In this document: positions 17,590 through 26,799 of the stretch, piece by piece
Position numbering within the stretch: the stretch's first letter is position 1
How the letters are laid out: the number at the start of each line of letters is the position of its first letter
DNA from: Helicobacter pullorum NCTC 12824
GTDB taxonomy: Bacteria; Campylobacterota; Campylobacteria; Campylobacterales; Helicobacteraceae
Reading direction: 5' to 3'
NCBI RefSeq assembly: GCF_017979475.1
Contig: NZ_JAERIT010000003.1
Span: forward strand, 1-64,000
DNA length: 64,000 bases
Program-made: the position numbers and the translations under genes
Notes under the pieces: model-generated
The model's input: the letters and a program-made list of their open reading frames with translations, nothing else
Databases searched by the model: none
What the model was told of the DNA's origin: nothing

Positions 17590-17603
17590 TTGATATATGT
17601 TAA
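17590..17603. promoter_or_regulatory. NssR/FNR-like operator
   Basis: TTGAT-ATAT-GTTAA lies in the gap between the globin operon and the regulator, just upstream of a TATACT -10-like box at 17611-17616. It resembles the TTAAC-N4-GTTAA site reported for C. jejuni NssR. The position would suit control of one or both divergent units. Confidence 0.55.
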
Positions 17604-17642
17604 GTTTTGCTATACTTCAAGAAAATGGTTAGGATTTTGGAA

Positions 17643-18206
17643 ATGCAAGATTATTTTAAAATGCTTTATGGGCTTGGCTATAAACGCTTTTATAACAAAA
17701 ATGAAATTTTATTTTTTGAAGGGGAGATTCCTAAGAAAATTTTAGTAATTTTAAAAGGAAAGGTAAGAATCTATAAAACCACACAAAACAAAGAAGAAAC
17801 TTTGCATTATATAGAACCTCTTAATTTTATCGCTGAAATGCCTAGTTTTTTGCAGATTCCATATCCTGCAAGTGCAGTTTGTATGAATGAATGTGAAATA
17901 TTAGAGATTGATTTAGAAATTTTTAAAAAGCAGTGCATAGGGAATGTGGATTTTTGTCTCCCTTTTATTGCCTCCCTTTGTCAAAAAATCAAAATTTTGG
18001 AAAATCACATTTCAAAAAACTCTCAAAGCCTCAAAGAAAGAGTTAAAAAGTTTGCGTTAGAAAACAAAGAAGAATTACAAAAGCTCACCCAAAGACAAAT
18101 CGCACAAAAACTCAATACAAGCCCAGAATCACTTTCAAGAATCCTAAAAGAGCTTAAAAACGCAGGTTTCATCAAAACACAAAAAGGGAAAATCATCATA
18201 GTTTGA
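17643..18206 (+). CDS. Crp/Fnr-family regulator, NssR-like
   Basis: The 187-aa product has a cyclic-nucleotide-binding fold (about 8-120, with GEIPKKILVILKGKVRIY) and a C-terminal winged helix with recognition helix in QIAQKLNTSPESLSRILKEL. It lacks the N-terminal Cys cluster of FNR, so an Fe-S oxygen sensor is unlikely. Divergence from a group III globin matches NssR, the nitrosative-stress activator of C. jejuni. ATG 17643 is preferred over ATG 17625 because AGGAT lies about 8 nt before it. Confidence 0.82.
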   Translation: MQDYFKMLYGLGYKRFYNKNEILFFEGEIPKKILVILKGKVRIYKTTQNKEETLHYIEPLNFIAEMPSFLQIPYPASAVCMNECEILEIDLEIFKKQCIGNVDFCLPFIASLCQKIKILENHISKNSQSLKERVKKFALENKEELQKLTQRQIAQKLNTSPESLSRILKELKNAGFIKTQKGKIIIV

Positions 18207-18340
18207 TGAGGCAAAATCAAAACCGATAAAGTGAGATTTGGTACCACATAATAGTTTTTGGAATTTCGTTGCTGTGGTTATTAAAAGATTTGTAATTTTG
18301 GAGGGTTTATCAAGTGGATTTATACTTCTATAAATTCATT

Positions 18341-18358
18341 AATGCCCCAAAGGGCATT
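18341..18358. terminator. Hairpin between converging regulator and flgE
   Basis: AATGCCC-CAAA-GGGCATT gives a 7-bp stem with T/A-rich flanks, 8 nt past the flgE stop. It may serve both converging genes. Confidence 0.6.
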
Positions 18359-18365
18359 TGGATTA

Positions 18366-20609
18366 TTATTGTTTCAATCCAAGAAGAGTGTTTAGAATCT
18401 GGTCAGAAGTCGTAATGGATTTGGAGCTTGCTTGGAAACCTCTTTGCACTACGATGAGTTGTGTTAAACCGCGGCTTAAGTCGGTGTTACTCATCTCTAG
18501 TTTAGAAGCTTGAATATTTGCTCTTCCCCCTGTCCCTGCAGTTCCGATAGTTGCTTGACCAGAGTTTGGTGATTCGGAGTAGAGGTTGCTTCCAGATTCT
18601 TGCAAACCTTCATAGTTAGCAAAGGTTGCTACTGCTACTTGAGCTAAAGCAAGATTTTGCCCATTGTCAAACTTCCCTATCATTGTCCCTGTGGCATCAA
18701 AATAGAAATCTTGTAGCATGCCAGAGGCATAACCATCACCCGTAACTTTATTAGCTTGAGATTCTGCTGCGGTGCTTGTTAGTCCGTCATATCCTCCGCT
18801 TGTCCCAAAGTCTAAATCAATGCTTTGTGGGAATGCCGCTCCATTATTGGGTTTAAATTGAATGGTAGAAGGGTTAAATCCTAGAATCTCCCCTTGCTCC
18901 CCAAAGGTTACGCTTCCGCCCTCTAAGATATTAGGTCTTTGTGCGCTTGCACCGATAATTTCTGCTGGCTCTGGCACGATGATACGCCAATCCCATTGAT
19001 TGCTAGCAACTTTGGTAAATTCAATAGAAAATTCATGCTTATTCCCCAAACTATCATAAATATCAAGTGTTTGTGCGTAAGTTGCCATTCGTAAGCCCGC
19101 TGTGCTTGTTACATTTCCACCTTCTACCAAAACACCTGTATTCATTGCTTTCATTTGGTTTTTGAAAAGCACATTGGTGGTGGTTAAATCGTCATTGTAT
19201 GCTGAAACAAAGATATTGAGATTATCAAAGGCTGCACCTTGCACGCCATTTGCTACATTTACTCCATCATCTTTGTTGTTGATTTCAAATTGCCCTGTGC
19301 TATTTAGTTTAACGCTTACAGTGTAGTTACTTTGGAGGAATGTTGCACCTGCACCTTGCATACCATTAGCAGCTGCAGCAGAATCTCCGCCAAACTCTTT
19401 GACTTTATTAGCATCTTGTTGCAATAACGCACGCAAATCTTCTGTCGTTCTAAATTGTCCAGAAGTAGAATCAGCATCGGTTTGGAGTGTGTAAGTGTAT
19501 TTAAAAGCTGTAGTAACTGTAACAGCACTATCAAGTTGATTGGGGTTTTCACCAAATCCTAGTGCAGCACCACTTCTACCTGTAACGCGGATATTTTTAT
19601 TGCTTCCATCTCCATCCAGTTGGTTGGTGTTTTGCAAAATAAGTGTATCCCCTCTTGTGAGAGCTTCTACCCCTGTGGTGTCTTTGAAATTGTTAATTGC
19701 TACTTGAGCAGCTAAGAGGTTGGAAGATCCTGAAGTATTTGGGTCATTTGTCCATGTGATAGTTACTCCATTAATCGTAATGCTTGAAGTTCCATTATGG
19801 GTTGCATCAATTTGTAATGGTTCTGTGGTAGCAGTTTGGTAGCTTACCCAAATCCCTTGTCCTTCTTGGAGTTGCAAGGCTTCACCCGCATCATTAAACA
19901 TTACCCCCATATCTTGAGCAACTTCGATTTGTTTGTCGGTAGTATCATAGATTCTATCTAATCCTCCAGCGATATAGTTATTATCCGCTGCAGTATCAAG
20001 CGGACTTGGACAAGTTGTGTTTTCTGTTTTGGTTCCGCTTGTGAGGTTGATATTTCCTGTTACGCTTGAAGTGGCTTTTGCTGGGATAGTAAGGCGAGGA
20101 TCGATTGTGATATTTCCAACAGGTCCTGTGGAATCTACGCGGTTGATATTTCCACTTCCGCAATTACAATTAAGTTGAGATAAGTCTCTTACCCAACCTT
20201 GCACAATATAACCGCTTGTTGTTACAAGATTTCCTACTGCATCAAAACTAAATGCACCATCTCTTGTATACATATTAGTAAAACCACCATTGTTGCTTAC
20301 AACAAACATACCATTGCCCTCTAGGGCTAAATCGGCTTTTCTATCGGTGTTTTGCAAAGAACCTTGTGAGAATACTTTTGTAGTAGTTTCAATCCCCGTT
20401 CCAAGTCCAACAGAATAATCATTCACTCCTCCATATCCTGCATAAGGAATCGTAGCTGAGCGTTTGGTTTGGCTAACCATTGTAGAAAAATCTGCACGAG
20501 AATATTTAAAACCATTGGTATTAACATTTGCAATATTGTTTGATTCAACATCAAGAGCGACTTGATGAGCTTGCATACCGCTTACACCTGACCATAAAGA
20601 TCTTAGCAT
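18366..20609 (-). CDS. flgE: Flagellar hook protein FlgE
   Basis: The 747-aa product polymerises into the flagellar hook. Conserved ends are present: MLRSLWSGVSGMQAHQ with NNIANVNTNGFK at the N-terminus, and SNTDLSRGLTQLIVVQRGFQA plus a Leu-rich tail at the C-terminus. The middle is the long variable outer domain usual in Helicobacter. Start ATG 20609 follows AAGGATTACAA; an upstream in-frame start would place the RBS inside the gene. A sigma-54 promoter lies 38-54 nt upstream. Confidence 0.97.
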   Translation of the reverse strand: MLRSLWSGVSGMQAHQVALDVESNNIANVNTNGFKYSRADFSTMVSQTKRSATIPYAGYGGVNDYSVGLGTGIETTTKVFSQGSLQNTDRKADLALEGNGMFVVSNNGGFTNMYTRDGAFSFDAVGNLVTTSGYIVQGWVRDLSQLNCNCGSGNINRVDSTGPVGNITIDPRLTIPAKATSSVTGNINLTSGTKTENTTCPSPLDTAADNNYIAGGLDRIYDTTDKQIEVAQDMGVMFNDAGEALQLQEGQGIWVSYQTATTEPLQIDATHNGTSSITINGVTITWTNDPNTSGSSNLLAAQVAINNFKDTTGVEALTRGDTLILQNTNQLDGDGSNKNIRVTGRSGAALGFGENPNQLDSAVTVTTAFKYTYTLQTDADSTSGQFRTTEDLRALLQQDANKVKEFGGDSAAAANGMQGAGATFLQSNYTVSVKLNSTGQFEINNKDDGVNVANGVQGAAFDNLNIFVSAYNDDLTTTNVLFKNQMKAMNTGVLVEGGNVTSTAGLRMATYAQTLDIYDSLGNKHEFSIEFTKVASNQWDWRIIVPEPAEIIGASAQRPNILEGGSVTFGEQGEILGFNPSTIQFKPNNGAAFPQSIDLDFGTSGGYDGLTSTAAESQANKVTGDGYASGMLQDFYFDATGTMIGKFDNGQNLALAQVAVATFANYEGLQESGSNLYSESPNSGQATIGTAGTGGRANIQASKLEMSNTDLSRGLTQLIVVQRGFQASSKSITTSDQILNTLLGLKQ

Positions 20610-20646
20610 TTGTAATCCTTTATTAAGAAATATTTGTTTTATGTAA

Positions 20647-20663
20647 AGCAAATATTATTCCAC
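20647..20663 (-). promoter_or_regulatory. Sigma-54 (RpoN) promoter of flgE
   Basis: On the minus strand TGGAATAATATTTGCT has the required GG (20661-20660) and GC (20649-20648) separated by exactly 10 nt and fits TGGcac-N5-ttGCt. Hook genes of Helicobacter belong to the RpoN/FlgR class. Confidence 0.85.
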
Positions 20664-20753
20664 TTTTGATAATCATACATTTTGGTAAGTAATTTAATGG
20701 CTTAATGATTTTGCAAAGCTAAAGGAATTGAAATAATTTGAAGCTAATAAGAT

Positions 20754-21428
20754 TTAGATTCCCCCAAAACGCCTTTGACGCAGTGAGAACTCTTGTAGCA
20801 TTTGCTCTAATTCTGCGGGGCAAAAGTCTGGCCATAAGGTTTTGGTGAAAAATAATTCTGCATAGGCGCTTTGCCAAAGTAAGAAGTTAGAAAGTCTTTG
20901 TTCCCCTCCTGTGCGAATTAGCATATCTACTTCTGGGATTGTCGCGGTATCGAGATTTTGGGAGATAGTTTCTTGAGTGATTTCTAGTTTTTGGGCTTGT
21001 ATTTTTAAAAAAGTGCGTCTTAGTTCATCTTTGGAGCCATAATTTAATGCAAGAATTTGAGTAAGTCCATTGCATTTTTCTTGGGTAATGGATTGTAGAT
21101 AGTGGATTTTTTCTTGTAATTTTGGCGAAAATGTAGAAATATCGCCGATGACTTTGAAGCGAATATTTGAATCTAAATAGGTTTGCTCTTGTTCTTGGAG
21201 GTATTTGTCTAAAAGATTCATCAAAAAATCAATCTCGCTTTTGGGGCGATTCCAGTTTTCTGTGGAAAAGGCATAAAGAGTTAGATAGCTAATGCCTTTT
21301 TTTGCACAAGTTTCTGTGATAGAATGGATTGTTTTTGCACCTTCTTGATGTCCAAAGAATCTCGGTTTAAATCTATTCTTTGCCCATCTTCCATTGCCGT
21401 CCATAATAATTGCAAGATGTTTTAGCAT
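20754..21428 (-). CDS. uppS: Undecaprenyl pyrophosphate synthase UppS
   Basis: The 224-aa cis-prenyltransferase makes the lipid carrier for peptidoglycan and LPS. It has the catalytic IIMDGNGRWAK (Asp9), the FSTENWNRP block, ILALNYG and the C-terminal DMLIRTGGEQRLSNFL with LWPDF. ATG follows immediately after the stop of the unknown gene upstream, in one operon with coaBC. Confidence 0.97.
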   Translation of the reverse strand: MLKHLAIIMDGNGRWAKNRFKPRFFGHQEGAKTIHSITETCAKKGISYLTLYAFSTENWNRPKSEIDFLMNLLDKYLQEQEQTYLDSNIRFKVIGDISTFSPKLQEKIHYLQSITQEKCNGLTQILALNYGSKDELRRTFLKIQAQKLEITQETISQNLDTATIPEVDMLIRTGGEQRLSNFLLWQSAYAELFFTKTLWPDFCPAELEQMLQEFSLRQRRFGGI

Positions 21429-22190
21429 TTAACCCTCTAAATCTAGCAAAAAATCATTGAAATCATAAAGTGGAGCGATTTTGCTATCTACATTAATATG
21501 GGCTTGAGAGATAAAGGCAAGTTCGTGTAGATTATTTTTGAGAAGTCTTGCAACACTTTCATACATTACACTAATATCAAGTCTAATTTCGCCCTCAATA
21601 TTTCTTAAGATTCCCCAAGTAGCACCTAGGTTGGCAAATACAGAATAAAATTCAAGTGCATTTTGGTTTTCGAATTTTTTTTTGCGTAGTTGCATTAAAC
21701 CATCTTTTTTTTCGTCATCATAATGTAGGGGAAGTGTTAAAACTTTGTGCCTTAAGGACATTAGCATATGGCTTAGAAAGGTAAATTCCCATTTGCTTTC
21801 TGCATTGGCTAATCTATCGCTAAGAAAGTTTTTCATTGTATCAAAGGGATTTGTCCCATCTTGCAAAAATTCCTGTAAAACTTCAGAGCTTAATTTCAAT
21901 GGCATATTTTGATCTTTGAGTAGATGAGGTTGTTTGATGAGATTTGAAAGCGTGATAGAACCGCTAGAGTTTTTGCCCATCATCGCCCAGTATTTACCTC
22001 CGATTTCTAATTCTTTGATACTTTTGGTTTCCATTGCAATGTTGCCAACCTTTATCATATAGCGGATACCTTGGAGCTTTTCCATTACTTCTAAACGCAT
22101 AGGCAAGGCAGCATTAAATTGCGTGGGTTTGCTTGCAGCATTTTGGAGTTGGTTTTGCACTTGAGCGATTTGTCCCATTTGTTTAATCAT
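21429..22190 (-). CDS. Conserved hypothetical protein between coaBC and uppS
   Basis: The 253-aa soluble protein has no signal peptide. Residues about 25-75 (RLEVMEKLQGIRYMIKVGN...LEIGGKYWAMMG) resemble the beta-rich segment of FliK-type C-terminal domains, and the C-terminus is acidic. It overlaps the coaBC stop by 4 nt and abuts uppS, so it is part of that operon. I cannot assign a function; a link to hook-length control is only a suggestion from the sequence flavour and nearby flgE. Confidence 0.7.
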   Translation of the reverse strand: MIKQMGQIAQVQNQLQNAASKPTQFNAALPMRLEVMEKLQGIRYMIKVGNIAMETKSIKELEIGGKYWAMMGKNSSGSITLSNLIKQPHLLKDQNMPLKLSSEVLQEFLQDGTNPFDTMKNFLSDRLANAESKWEFTFLSHMLMSLRHKVLTLPLHYDDEKKDGLMQLRKKKFENQNALEFYSVFANLGATWGILRNIEGEIRLDISVMYESVARLLKNNLHELAFISQAHINVDSKIAPLYDFNDFLLDLEG

Positions 22191-23404
22191 AGGTTTTCTG
22201 CCTCTTGTAAGATTTTTAGTGCCAAAGAAAACTTATCGCATTCCCCCAAATCTTTTTTGCCTGTTTTGTCAATCCAAACAATGTGATTTTTTTGTGAATT
22301 AAGGGGGGTAAAGTCTTGTGTGATTTCATTTAAGCAAATTGCATCCAAGTGTTTTTCTTGTAAGGCTTTTGTAGCATTTTGGATTCCATTTTGGCTTTCG
22401 AGTTTGAAACCTATGGTGTATTGTTTGGGGGAGAGGCTTTGTAAAATATCAATATTTTTTTTCAAAGCAAGATTCCAATCTTTGCCGATTTGTTCTTTTT
22501 TGAGTTTGTAATTAAGGGGATTTTTGGGGATATAATCGCTAATAGCAGCACTCATAAACAAAAAAGGGCGTTTGTTGGAGGTGCTAGAATTTTGCCATTT
22601 TTGTATAGATTGTAGAAAATCTTGTGAAGTTTCTGTATGGATTGTTTGGATTGCAAGGGGAAGTGTATAAGGCAAAAGGCTACCTATGTAAGTAACATTA
22701 GCCCCCAAAAAATAGCTTGCTAAGGCTAAAGAAGCCCCCATTTTGCCACTAGAATAGTTGGAGAGATAACGCACACTATCGATTTTTTCTCTACTTCCCC
22801 CACTGCTAATGCCTATTTGCCTATCTTGCCAAAAATCTTTTTGATAAAATGCGCGTATCACTTGATAAGTGATTTCCAAAGGTTCTGCTAATGCACCATT
22901 GCCTATTTGCTTGCAAGCTAATTCTTTGCTTTGGGGGTTTATAATGCTAATTCCCCTTTGTTTGAGGATTTCTAAAGATTCTAAAGTGGCGTGGTTTTCT
23001 AGCATTTTGGTGTTGGCAGCTGGGGCAATGAGTTTTGTTTTGTCAAAAGCCAAAAAACTTTCCAAAAGAATATTATCCGCAATTCCATAGGCGATTTTGT
23101 TGATAGAATTTGCAGTGCATGGGGCAATAAGGAATAAATCTGCCCAACTTGCAATTTCAATGTGATTGTTTGGAGATTGAGACCATTTTTGTGTTTGGGA
23201 GCATAAAACTTCATAATTAGAGAGTGTTTCAAATAAAAGCGGGCGGATAAAATCTTGAGACTTATCACTCATTACAATACGCACTTTAGCACCTAGCTTT
23301 TGAAGGTTACGCAAAATTTCTATGGATTTGTAAATAGCAATACTTCCACAAACTCCAAGGGCAATTTTTTTATCTTTTAATAAAGGCGGAAGATTTGGAT
23401 TCAT
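22187..23404 (-). CDS. coaBC: CoaBC, phosphopantothenoylcysteine synthetase/decarboxylase
   Basis: This 405-aa bifunctional enzyme of CoA synthesis has an N-terminal flavoprotein decarboxylase half (GSIAIYKSIEILR; catalytic-His region NNHIEIASWADLFLIAPCTAN; the APAANTKM clamp). The C-terminal synthetase half has SSGGSREKIDSVRYLSNYSSGKMG and GFKLES. Both halves are intact. Its start overlaps the pbp2 stop by 4 nt. Confidence 0.96.
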   Translation of the reverse strand: MNPNLPPLLKDKKIALGVCGSIAIYKSIEILRNLQKLGAKVRIVMSDKSQDFIRPLLFETLSNYEVLCSQTQKWSQSPNNHIEIASWADLFLIAPCTANSINKIAYGIADNILLESFLAFDKTKLIAPAANTKMLENHATLESLEILKQRGISIINPQSKELACKQIGNGALAEPLEITYQVIRAFYQKDFWQDRQIGISSGGSREKIDSVRYLSNYSSGKMGASLALASYFLGANVTYIGSLLPYTLPLAIQTIHTETSQDFLQSIQKWQNSSTSNKRPFLFMSAAISDYIPKNPLNYKLKKEQIGKDWNLALKKNIDILQSLSPKQYTIGFKLESQNGIQNATKALQEKHLDAICLNEITQDFTPLNSQKNHIVWIDKTGKKDLGECDKFSLALKILQEAENL

Positions 23405-25254
23405 CGCGTTTCCTTTTTTTGTGTTGTATTTTTGTTTGGAACATAGCCTAAATCAACCATAGCGTTGGCAAGTTTTGCCAAAATGGGACCGCCGGTGCCA
23501 GAGCCACTTCCTCCATGTTCAACCAAAAGAGTAATAACATATTTTGGATTATCTGCGGGCAAGAATCCTGTAATCCACGCTTGTGAGCGATGAAAATAAT
23601 CCATTTCTTCTTCTTTGATTCGCTCTTTATCTTCTTGAGAGATTCCAACTACTTGTGCAGTTCCTGTTTTGCAAGCCAAATACGCCTTGCTTTCCATTGT
23701 GGCATAATAGGCTGTCCCACCACTTTGACTACAAACCTGCCTCATACCTTCTCTTAAAACTTCCATTTTTGTTTTTTGGAAGTCATTTAGAACATCTTTT
23801 GGGGAGTATTTGAGTTTGTCATTTCCAATTTGTTTTGCAAAATGCGGTGTAGGAAGTTTGCCTGAAGCAATGAGTGCGGTGTAATTTGCAATTTGTAAAG
23901 GGGTTGTTAAAAACATTCCCTGTCCTATGGAGCTTATAATGCTATCCCCATCATACCATTTTTGTTTTAAGCGTTGCATTTTGTAACTAGGTGAAGGGAC
24001 GATGCCTCTGGATTCGTTGGGTAAATCCACCCCGGTTTTTTCGCCTAATCCCATTTGCTTAAGGACATCAGCTACATTTTCAAAATCAACTTTTTGTGAT
24101 AAGAGATAAAAATATACATCTACACTGCGTTTAATGGCTTTGTAGAGATTTGATTTGCCATGCCCTTCTTTTTTCCAATCGCGGAATTTTCTTCCACCAG
24201 ATTCGATAAAAGCGGGTGTTATAATCTCTTCATTTTCATCAATTTTGGCATATTCCAAAAACGCTAGTCCCATTCCCATTTTAACAACAGAACCCGGCGG
24301 ATATAACCCATTGATGATTTTATTGATAAGTGGCTTATAGGGGCTATCACGCAAGGCATTCCAGTTTTTATAAGAGATTCCGCCTACAAAGTGATTGAGA
24401 TTGTATTCTGGGTAACTTCCTGCGGCTAAAATTTCTCCATTAGTGGCGTCCATAATGATTGCTGCACCATTTTTGCCTTCAAAGATTTTATCCATTGATT
24501 TTTGAAGTTGGATATCTAATGTGGTGGTTATGTTGGAGCCTTCAATGGCTTCTTTGTGGGATATGATATCTATTTCTCTATTGAGAGCGTCCATTTTTAC
24601 GATACGATTTCCAAGTTGTCCTTGCAAAAATATATCATATTGTCTCTCTAGCCCTTCTTTGCCAATGTTTTTGGTGTATTTTGTGATGGGTTGTTTGTCA
24701 ATGTCTTGTGAATTAGCTTTGCCTATATAGCCTATAATGTGTGAGGCACTTTGATTGTGAGGATAGTAGCGTCTTGCTAGAGGTGTGATTCTTAAAAATT
24801 CACTTTGGGATAGTTGGGGATAGTATTTGAGGATAAGGCTGTGTTCTACAAAGTCAATAACAGAAATTAAATCGTGGTTATAAGAGGTATCTTTTTGTTT
24901 ATATTTTGCAATCAGTTCTTCTTTGGTGTATTGAGGAAAAAATTCTATGAGTTTTTGTATTTCTTGTTCTAAAATTGGCAAATTAGCAGGCAAAGAAAGT
25001 CGCGGAGGAAAAGTGAGGGAGAATCCTATATTGTTGGTTGCTAATGGTTCTCCATTGCGGTCAAAAATCTGCCCCCTAATGGGTGCAATCACTTCATCTC
25101 TTAAAACATTTTTTGTGGCTTGTTCTTGGTAGTGTTTATTATCAATGATGCTAAGATTAAAAATACGCACTAGTAAAATAAGCCAAAAAAGCACAAAAAT
25201 ACAAAAAATAAAAATAAGACGCTTATTGATTATATTATCCATAAAAATAGCCAA
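23401..25254 (-). CDS. mrdA: Penicillin-binding protein 2 (cell elongation transpeptidase)
   Basis: The 617-aa product has one N-terminal membrane helix (about 12-32), a dimerisation domain (APIRGQIFDRNG) and a transpeptidase domain. The active Ser lies in YPPGSVVKMG (about residue 321), followed by RSVDVYFY and the KTGTAQ motif. PBP2 crosslinks peptidoglycan with RodA/MreB during elongation. Its start overlaps the membrane-protein gene at 25230 by 25 nt, as pbp2 is arranged in H. pylori. Confidence 0.96.
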   Translation of the reverse strand: MAIFMDNIINKRLIFIFCIFVLFWLILLVRIFNLSIIDNKHYQEQATKNVLRDEVIAPIRGQIFDRNGEPLATNNIGFSLTFPPRLSLPANLPILEQEIQKLIEFFPQYTKEELIAKYKQKDTSYNHDLISVIDFVEHSLILKYYPQLSQSEFLRITPLARRYYPHNQSASHIIGYIGKANSQDIDKQPITKYTKNIGKEGLERQYDIFLQGQLGNRIVKMDALNREIDIISHKEAIEGSNITTTLDIQLQKSMDKIFEGKNGAAIIMDATNGEILAAGSYPEYNLNHFVGGISYKNWNALRDSPYKPLINKIINGLYPPGSVVKMGMGLAFLEYAKIDENEEIITPAFIESGGRKFRDWKKEGHGKSNLYKAIKRSVDVYFYLLSQKVDFENVADVLKQMGLGEKTGVDLPNESRGIVPSPSYKMQRLKQKWYDGDSIISSIGQGMFLTTPLQIANYTALIASGKLPTPHFAKQIGNDKLKYSPKDVLNDFQKTKMEVLREGMRQVCSQSGGTAYYATMESKAYLACKTGTAQVVGISQEDKERIKEEEMDYFHRSQAWITGFLPADNPKYVITLLVEHGGSGSGTGGPILAKLANAMVDLGYVPNKNTTQKKETR

Positions 25255-25712
25255 ACAAGAATAATTTCAATCAAGGCATAAAAGCCTAGTATCCATGAAA
25301 ATTCAGGGACATTATAATCAAAGATTGCTCCAAAAAAATTTAAAAAAGCAAAATAGCCAAAATAACCATATAAAATAAACAAAGGAGTCAAAATCCGACT
25401 ATAACCAAAGAATTTTCGGAATTTTGGTAAGATAACTTTGAAAGAAAACGCCATAAAAAGGATAGTGCTTAAAAAAGGCAAACCTTTGCTTGCTTCAAAA
25501 AAGATAAAAAAGGGAACTAAAAAATAAAATGCTCCAAAATCTCCAGATTCGTATTTTTCTTGTGTTAATATATAAGCAACCCCAAAAAGCGGAGGTAAAA
25601 GATAGAAAATATCGCTAATAGAGACATAAACAACAATGCCAATAACAATAAAAAAAATTGTTAAATTTTTTTTATCAGTGCTATTTCGTCGCATAGAGGA
25701 AAATGTTTGCAT
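25230..25712 (-). CDS. Integral membrane protein upstream of pbp2 (MreD-like position)
   Basis: The 160-aa protein is almost wholly hydrophobic, with five or six helices and few charges. Size, topology and position directly before pbp2 suggest an MreD-like rod-shape partner, but sequence likeness is weak. The start is uncertain: ATG 25712 is chosen (GGCGGA about 9 nt before); TTG 25730 and ATG 25694 are alternatives. All overlap the acetyltransferase gene by 34-70 nt. Confidence 0.7.
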   Translation of the reverse strand: MQTFSSMRRNSTDKKNLTIFFIVIGIVVYVSISDIFYLLPPLFGVAYILTQEKYESGDFGAFYFLVPFFIFFEASKGLPFLSTILFMAFSFKVILPKFRKFFGYSRILTPLFILYGYFGYFAFLNFFGAIFDYNVPEFSWILGFYALIEIILVWLFLWII

Positions 25713-26182
25713 AAGATACAATCCGCCCAAATTTTTTGATTAGGAATATTTTCTTTGCTAATTTCATGAAAGCCTAGTTTTTCAAATAATATTCTTTTGT
25801 AGGTCAAAACCAAAACTTCACTAATGCCTAAAAAACCTGCTTCTTTTATACAATCCAAAATAAGTTGTGTGGCTACTCCTTTTCTTTGTGCAAAGGGTGA
25901 GACAATGAGGCTGCGTATCTCTGCTAAATCTAAAGAATGGATATGGAGAGCGCAAAAACCAAGTAAAACAGGGTTTTTTAAATCTTGTATGCTTTTGTTT
26001 TCTAAGGTGAGTTTGTTTTGCGAATTAAGCAAATCTTCTTCTTCCCATGCCAAATGGTAAGAGCGAATCATATTTGCCATTGTATCTAAAGGTCTCTCTA
26101 AAATAACGCCCCTTTCTACTTCTGGTTTTAGAATCTCACGCATTTTTGGAATATCTTTGAGTGTAGGTTGGGTAATAATCAT
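25661..26182 (-). CDS. GNAT acetyltransferase, short N-acetylglutamate synthase type
   Basis: The 173-aa product carries the GNAT acetyl-CoA motif (IVSPFAQRKGVATQL) and the C-terminal signature VLTYKRILFEKLGF...KIWADCILCKHFPLCDE. That Cys-bearing ending is typical of the stand-alone GNAT form of ArgA/ArgO that makes N-acetylglutamate for arginine synthesis in bacteria lacking a full ArgA. No kinase-like domain is present. It overlaps engB by 4 nt. Confidence 0.78.
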   Translation of the reverse strand: MIITQPTLKDIPKMREILKPEVERGVILERPLDTMANMIRSYHLAWEEEDLLNSQNKLTLENKSIQDLKNPVLLGFCALHIHSLDLAEIRSLIVSPFAQRKGVATQLILDCIKEAGFLGISEVLVLTYKRILFEKLGFHEISKENIPNQKIWADCILCKHFPLCDEIALIKKI

Positions 26183-26799
26183 TGCATATCTCCTATCCCA
26201 AGTGTGTTTTTAATGAGAAAATCCCCTATTAAGCTGTGATTAGATTTTTGAAGAGAGCTAGAAAAGAGTGCTTTTGGGAATTCTTTTTTGAGTTTGGTTT
26301 GCTCACTTGCATTGAGTTTATCAAATTTGGTAAAGATTCTTAGGAGTCTTTGGTCTTTTCTTAGAAATTGATGAATAAAATCTATGAGATTTTTATCGGT
26401 TTGCAAATGAGGGTGGCGACTATCCACTAAATGCACAAACAATCGTATATTGTCGCGTTTTTGGAGGAATTCTACGAGATTCTTATCCCATAATTTTTTT
26501 TGTGTTTTGGAAACTTTTGCATAGCCAAATCCGGGCAAATCAACTAAATAAATCTGTGAAGTTTCTTGAGTAGATTTTTGTTTCCAGTGAGTTATAAAAA
26601 AATTGATTAATTGAGTTTTGCCCGGTGTTTGTGAGCTTTTGGCAAGGTTTTTTTGGTTGCATAGTAGATTGATAAAGGTGCTTTTGCCCACATTGCTGCG
26701 CCCAAGAAATGCAATTTCGCTTAATAGCGGAGGAGGGCATTGAGAGAGGTTTTGTGCCGAGACAAAAAAAGAGGCTTTAGAGAGTGTAAAATCAATCAT
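26179..26799 (-). CDS. engB: Ribosome-biogenesis GTPase EngB (YsxC)
   Basis: This 206-aa TrmE-Era-like GTPase has G1 GRSNVGKST, G3 DLPGFG, G4 TKFDK and the family KTQLINFF block. It is needed for 50S subunit assembly. It overlaps lptA by 4 nt in the envelope operon. Confidence 0.97.
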   Translation of the reverse strand: MIDFTLSKASFFVSAQNLSQCPPPLLSEIAFLGRSNVGKSTFINLLCNQKNLAKSSQTPGKTQLINFFITHWKQKSTQETSQIYLVDLPGFGYAKVSKTQKKLWDKNLVEFLQKRDNIRLFVHLVDSRHPHLQTDKNLIDFIHQFLRKDQRLLRIFTKFDKLNASEQTKLKKEFPKALFSSSLQKSNHSLIGDFLIKNTLGIGDMQ

